DNA of 64,000 bases, from NCBI GenBank assembly GCA_022448315.1, contig JAKVCA010000022.1, positions 89,739-153,738 on the forward strand. The letters are read 5' to 3'. Shown in pieces: positions 60,388 to 64,000 of the stretch. A program made the translations under genes and the position numbers. Source of the DNA: Pirellulaceae bacterium (lineage in GTDB: Bacteria; Planctomycetota; Planctomycetia; Pirellulales; Pirellulaceae). The notes under the pieces were generated by a model. The model ran no database searches. It was not told where the DNA came from and saw only the letters and a list, made by a program, of their open reading frames with translations. The first letter of the stretch is position 1. Each line of letters opens with the position of its first letter.

Positions 60388-61410
60388 GTGGTCCCGTCCT
60401 CCGCTCCACCGTACCGAGTTGTTGTCATCGACTTCCTGAAGGACGATCTGAGTCCAGAACGTCAAGTCCTTGGCAATCTTGCAGAAATTGTCGCGTTGAA
60501 TGCCCAATCCGTGGAAGAGCTTCCCGGACAGATCGAAGAGGCAGATGCGTTGATGATGTACCACTATCTGGAGATGCAACAGAAAACCCTATCGCTTCTT
60601 ACGAAATGTCGACTGATCGTCCGCTGTGGAGTGGGGTACGACAATGTTGACATACAGGCTGCCAAAGAGCTGAACATCCCAGTCGCCAATATTCCGGACT
60701 ACGGGACTGAAGAGGTCGCCGATGCCGCCATCGGGCTTTCCTTGGACCTGCTCAGGAAAATCAGTTTTCTGAATCGCCATCTCCAACGAAGCAGGGACGA
60801 TTGGCATTATCAGGTCGCATTACCCATTCGCAGACTCCGCGGGCTGAAGTGTGGCGTGGTTGGCTGCGGACGAATTGGAACGGCATTCGCGGTCCGTGCC
60901 AAAGCACTCGGATTGGAAGTCCAGTTTTACGACCCCGACCTGCCTGACGGCTACGACAAGGCGATTGGCGTTGATCGATGCGACACACTCGAAGAACTCT
61001 TGGAGTCAAGTGACCTCGTCAGTTTGCATTGCCCACTCACTGAAACAACGCGGGAAATGATCAACTCGGAGACAATTGCCCTGATGAAATCCGGAAGCCA
61101 TCTCGTCAATACGGCGAGAGGATCGATTGTTGACCACCGGGCAGTTCTCAAGGCGTTGGAGTCAGGCAAGCTGGCAGGTGCCGCACTCGATGTTTTGGAA
61201 GAGGAACCGCCACGGAATGACGATCCGATTCTGGAAGCATGGCGTGATCCGAACCATCCCGCACATTATCGCTTGATCCTCAACCCGCATTCCGCATTTT
61301 ATTCCCTGGAAAGCTTGCACGACATGAGAACCAAGGGCGCTGAAAACATTCGCCGAGTTCTCACCGACTTGCCAGCCAGAAATGTCATCAACGGCGTCCA
61401 ATCCATCTGA
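60388..61410 (+). CDS. D-2-hydroxyacid dehydrogenase of CtBP-like subfamily
   Basis: The 340-residue protein has the catalytic and NAD-binding domains of D-isomer-specific 2-hydroxyacid dehydrogenases. The Rossmann loop is GVVGCGRIG, the NAD-specific Asp is in FYDPDLPD, and the catalytic triad is Arg in NTARGSIVD, Glu in LDVLEEEP and His in LNPHSAFYS. The last string and CGVGYDNVDIQAAKEL are most like C-terminal binding proteins (CtBP) and their bacterial relatives. The start is GTG at 60388; no in-frame ATG is available before a stop at 60382. It would reduce or oxidise a 2-hydroxy acid, substrate unknown. The sulfatase-fusion gene starts 13 bases after the stop, likely in one operon. Confidence 0.93.
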   Translation: MVPSSAPPYRVVVIDFLKDDLSPERQVLGNLAEIVALNAQSVEELPGQIEEADALMMYHYLEMQQKTLSLLTKCRLIVRCGVGYDNVDIQAAKELNIPVANIPDYGTEEVADAAIGLSLDLLRKISFLNRHLQRSRDDWHYQVALPIRRLRGLKCGVVGCGRIGTAFAVRAKALGLEVQFYDPDLPDGYDKAIGVDRCDTLEELLESSDLVSLHCPLTETTREMINSETIALMKSGSHLVNTARGSIVDHRAVLKALESGKLAGAALDVLEEEPPRNDDPILEAWRDPNHPAHYRLILNPHSAFYSLESLHDMRTKGAENIRRVLTDLPARNVINGVQSI

Positions 61411-61423
61411 CAAGGAGCCTCCA

Positions 61424-63862
61424 TTGACCCCGCACCAACTGCTCCCTCACCCAGCACATGACCGCCGCGGGGCTTCCTCGTTTTGGGCCGTGATTGGGCT
61501 GACACCTTACCTCCTGTTTTTCTCGATGGCACTCCCCCCATCTGCGTCGAATGCAAAGGAACGGTCCGCATCTGATCCAGACTGGGTAACCCGCAAGACA
61601 CAGTGGCATGGATTTGAACAGTGGCATTTCCAGGTGGCTCAGCGCAACGCCTACTTGGTAAGGCCAGAAGCCCCTGCGAGAGGAAATCCGTGGATCTGGC
61701 GAGCAAGATTTCCTGGGTACCATGCGGAAATGGACATCGCACTGGTCCAGCAGGGCTTTCACATCGTCTACCTGGACGTCGCGGGACTGTTTGGTGCTCC
61801 CATTGCCATCGACGCCGCGGATCAATGTTACCAACACGTTCGAAAACACCTGAACCTCGCCCCTAAGGCCGCAATGGAAGGCGTGAGCCGCGGTGGCCTC
61901 TTCGTTTACCAGTACCTGCTGCGATTTCCGGACCGTGTTGCCTGTCTCTACGCTGACACCCCGGTATGCGACTTCAAGAGTTGGCCTGGAGGAAAAGGGA
62001 CCTCCAAGGGGTCAGCGGGGGATTGGAAAAAATGTCAGACCGCTTACAAGATGAGCGAAGCCATGGCGATGTCCTACGAGGGCAATCCTGTGGATCAGAC
62101 GGAAGCCATCGCGCGAAGTGGTGTGCCGCTTCTGCACATCATCTCGATGAATGACCGAGTGGTTCCGGTCCAGGAAAACACGCTCTTGCTGAAAAAGAGG
62201 ATCGAACGTTGGGGCGGAACAGTTTCGCTGATCAAGGTGGAGCAGGGAACGACCAAGTCTCAGGGGCACCACTTTGACCACCCCGCCGTTGACGACGTGG
62301 TTGCATTCATCAAACGCCACGCAGGCAAAGGCATGGTCGCCCCTCAGTCGAGTCACCAACCTGCCCCAAACATTGTCATGTTTCTCGTAGATGACATGGG
62401 ATGGCAAGACACGTCGGTCCCCTTTCATGACACCCCCACACCTTGGAACCGGAGATATCGCACTCCGAACATGGAGCGTCTTGCAGCCGAGGGGGTCAAG
62501 TTTACTCAAGCCTATGCATGCAGCGTCTGCTCGCCGACACGTATCAGCCTGATGTCGGGACAGAATGCGGCGCGCCATCGTGTCACGAACTGGACCCTTC
62601 GTCGAAACGCGTCCAACGATCGCAAGCATCCCGAACTTGAGTTTCCCAAGTGGAGAGTCAACGGGATGAGTCCGGTTCCAGGAATTGAGAGGACCGCGCA
62701 CTGCACACCTTTGCCTCACGTCCTGAGGGAAGCAGGTTATCGAACCATCCATGCGGGCAAAGCTCATTTTGGGGCCATTTCAACGCCCGCCGAAAATCCG
62801 CTTGAGATCGGTTTCGACGTCAACATCGGAGGGCATGCGGCAGGGGGACCTGGAAGCTACCTCGGCACTCAGAATTTCAGCGCCGCGTGGAGAAACGGGG
62901 ATCGAGTCTGGGACATTCCAGGCTTGGACGCCTACCACGGCGAGGACATCTTCTTGACAGAGGCGCTGACTCGAGAAGCCGTCCGTGAGATCGATCACGC
63001 CATTGCGGACGAAAAACCGTTCTTTCTGTACATGGCTCATTACGCCGTTCACGTCCCTTTTGCAGCAGACACCCGCTTTGTGCAGAAGTACCGTGATGCG
63101 GGTCTGCCAGAAACCGAAGCGATGTATGCGGCGCTCGTCGAGGGAATGGACGACTCCTTGGGTCAGATTCTAGATCGACTGGATCACCATGGTATTGCTG
63201 ACAACACGCTGATCATCTTCATGTCGGACAATGGTGGATTGAGTGCTCATGGTCGCTCGGGGAAACCTCACGAACACAATCGTCCTCTTTCAAGTGGCAA
63301 AGGATCGGCCCACGAAGGCGGTGTTCGAGTGCCCATGCTGGTTCGCTGGCCGGAGGAGTCTCCCCAAGGCGCGACCTGCTCCCAGACCGTCATGATCGAA
63401 GATTTGTATCCGACCCTGCTCGAAGCGGCCAACACCGAGGCTCCCCGGACCTCCTTTGATCATTTGGACGGGCTTTCGGTGATGGACTGGATCTCAGATC
63501 CGCAACTCCCCACCGATCATAGGTCGCTTCTTTGGCATTACCCCAACCATTGGGGGCCGAAAGGCCCAGGAATTGGCCCAAGTAGTGCGCTGCGACGGGG
63601 GCCGTGGAAACTGATCTACTACCACGATTCTCTGGAATTTGAGCTTTTCAATCTTGATCGCGATTTGGGTGAAACAATCAATCTCGTCGATACTGAAGCA
63701 GACATCGCATCGTCAATGGCTCGAGAACTGGGCACACGCCTAAGATCGGTTGAGGCTCAAATGCCAATGTTTAAAAAACGGGAGATGGCCATGGTTCCTT
63801 GGCCCGATCAGCTCGGAGGCAATCAGGCCGGTAAAACGACGCTATCCGGGGCGATTCATTGA
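61424..63862 (+). CDS. Secreted alpha/beta-hydrolase-sulfatase fusion protein
   Basis: An 812-residue fusion. The start is placed at TTG 61424 because aaggag lies at 6-7 bases; an ATG at 61382 is in frame but lacks a ribosome site and overlaps the previous gene. A signal sequence covers about residues 18-42. Residues about 60-310 are an alpha/beta-hydrolase domain with nucleophile elbow GVSRGG (S155) and probable acid/His in SMNDRVVP and GHHFDHP. Residues about 320-790 are a type I sulfatase: VDDMGWQDTS (calcium ligands), CSPTR with C369 as the residue converted to formylglycine, AGKAHFG, and HWGPKGPG. Sulfatases need a maturase, not present here. Both domains in one chain suggest stepwise removal of a sulfate and an ester or peptide from a marine polysaccharide. 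Separate genes are the norm. Confidence 0.9.
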   Translation: MTPHQLLPHPAHDRRGASSFWAVIGLTPYLLFFSMALPPSASNAKERSASDPDWVTRKTQWHGFEQWHFQVAQRNAYLVRPEAPARGNPWIWRARFPGYHAEMDIALVQQGFHIVYLDVAGLFGAPIAIDAADQCYQHVRKHLNLAPKAAMEGVSRGGLFVYQYLLRFPDRVACLYADTPVCDFKSWPGGKGTSKGSAGDWKKCQTAYKMSEAMAMSYEGNPVDQTEAIARSGVPLLHIISMNDRVVPVQENTLLLKKRIERWGGTVSLIKVEQGTTKSQGHHFDHPAVDDVVAFIKRHAGKGMVAPQSSHQPAPNIVMFLVDDMGWQDTSVPFHDTPTPWNRRYRTPNMERLAAEGVKFTQAYACSVCSPTRISLMSGQNAARHRVTNWTLRRNASNDRKHPELEFPKWRVNGMSPVPGIERTAHCTPLPHVLREAGYRTIHAGKAHFGAISTPAENPLEIGFDVNIGGHAAGGPGSYLGTQNFSAAWRNGDRVWDIPGLDAYHGEDIFLTEALTREAVREIDHAIADEKPFFLYMAHYAVHVPFAADTRFVQKYRDAGLPETEAMYAALVEGMDDSLGQILDRLDHHGIADNTLIIFMSDNGGLSAHGRSGKPHEHNRPLSSGKGSAHEGGVRVPMLVRWPEESPQGATCSQTVMIEDLYPTLLEAANTEAPRTSFDHLDGLSVMDWISDPQLPTDHRSLLWHYPNHWGPKGPGIGPSSALRRGPWKLIYYHDSLEFELFNLDRDLGETINLVDTEADIASSMARELGTRLRSVEAQMPMFKKREMAMVPWPDQLGGNQAGKTTLSGAIH

Positions 63863-64000
63863 CCATCGGTGGCGATTCCTTCGCCTTGGGCAGAAATTCA
63901 GGAAGAAAACTGCCCACCTGAAAAAGTCCAATGGCTACGAATCCCGGCCACGAAAGAGTAAAATGCATTGCTGAAATTCATTTTGGAATGTGGATTTCAT

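Overview
The window most likely comes from a planctomycete (phylum Planctomycetota, probably Pirellulales-like). This rests on gene content. There is a PVC-superphylum small basic signature protein (8511-8708), a very large secreted 'membrane-bound dehydrogenase' with a C-terminal CxxCH heme site (51357-54335), a CRTAC1/ASPIC-UnbV lipoprotein and a second FG-GAP lipoprotein, several VWA/MoxR/DUF58 sets, a J-like N-terminal domain on a membrane protein, a sulfatase, and many GTG/TTG starts. Coding density is high, with genes on both strands and only short operons. I found no tRNA, rRNA, CRISPR array, insertion sequence or prophage gene. It reads as ordinary chromosome.

Layout: 1-1921 ends an ABC exporter of the MacB/LolCDE type. 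1976-3064 is pheA on the minus strand. 3500-8369 holds dnaK and clpB on the plus strand, with the PVC small basic protein, a protein kinase and accD on the minus strand behind them (8511-10849). 11213-19880 is a plus-strand run: a LarA-family racemase, a giant membrane VWA protein, a MoxR ATPase, a DUF58 protein and a BatA-type VWA membrane protein. 20199-23700 covers aromatic amino acid and thiamine metabolism (aminotransferase, DAHP synthase, ThiD2-ThiE fusion). 24940-30174 contains clpC, a cupin and ligA. 30181-35481 is a CRTAC1 lipoprotein, a membrane TPR protein and a heme-motif FG-GAP lipoprotein in a row. 35506-40011 (minus) is a compact three-gene set: J-like/LamG membrane protein, AAA ATPase, VWA protein. 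40101-46115 has ilvD, a HAD phosphatase, def-fmt and a flippase. 46173-49078 (minus) has thiS-thiG and a lidless Hsp70 paralogue. 49610-63862 holds a C-terminal processing protease, the giant dehydrogenase, a redoxin, upp, a zinc-ribbon VWA membrane protein, a secreted unknown protein, glgA, a CtBP-like dehydrogenase and an alpha/beta-hydrolase-sulfatase fusion.

Themes: (i) protein quality control is dense (DnaK, ClpB, ClpC, lidless Hsp70, CTP protease, peptide deformylase); (ii) there are two unrelated AAA-ATPase + VWA modules plus a third lone VWA protein, suggesting several assembly or remodelling machines acting at the membrane; (iii) 30181-35481 looks like a cell-surface system of propeller lipoproteins with a TPR scaffold. 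The best candidates for undescribed biology are the J-like/LamG-AAA-VWA operon, the CRTAC1-TPR-heme FG-GAP run, the LarA-VWA junction, and the hydrolase-sulfatase fusion. Functions given for these are inference from domains and context.
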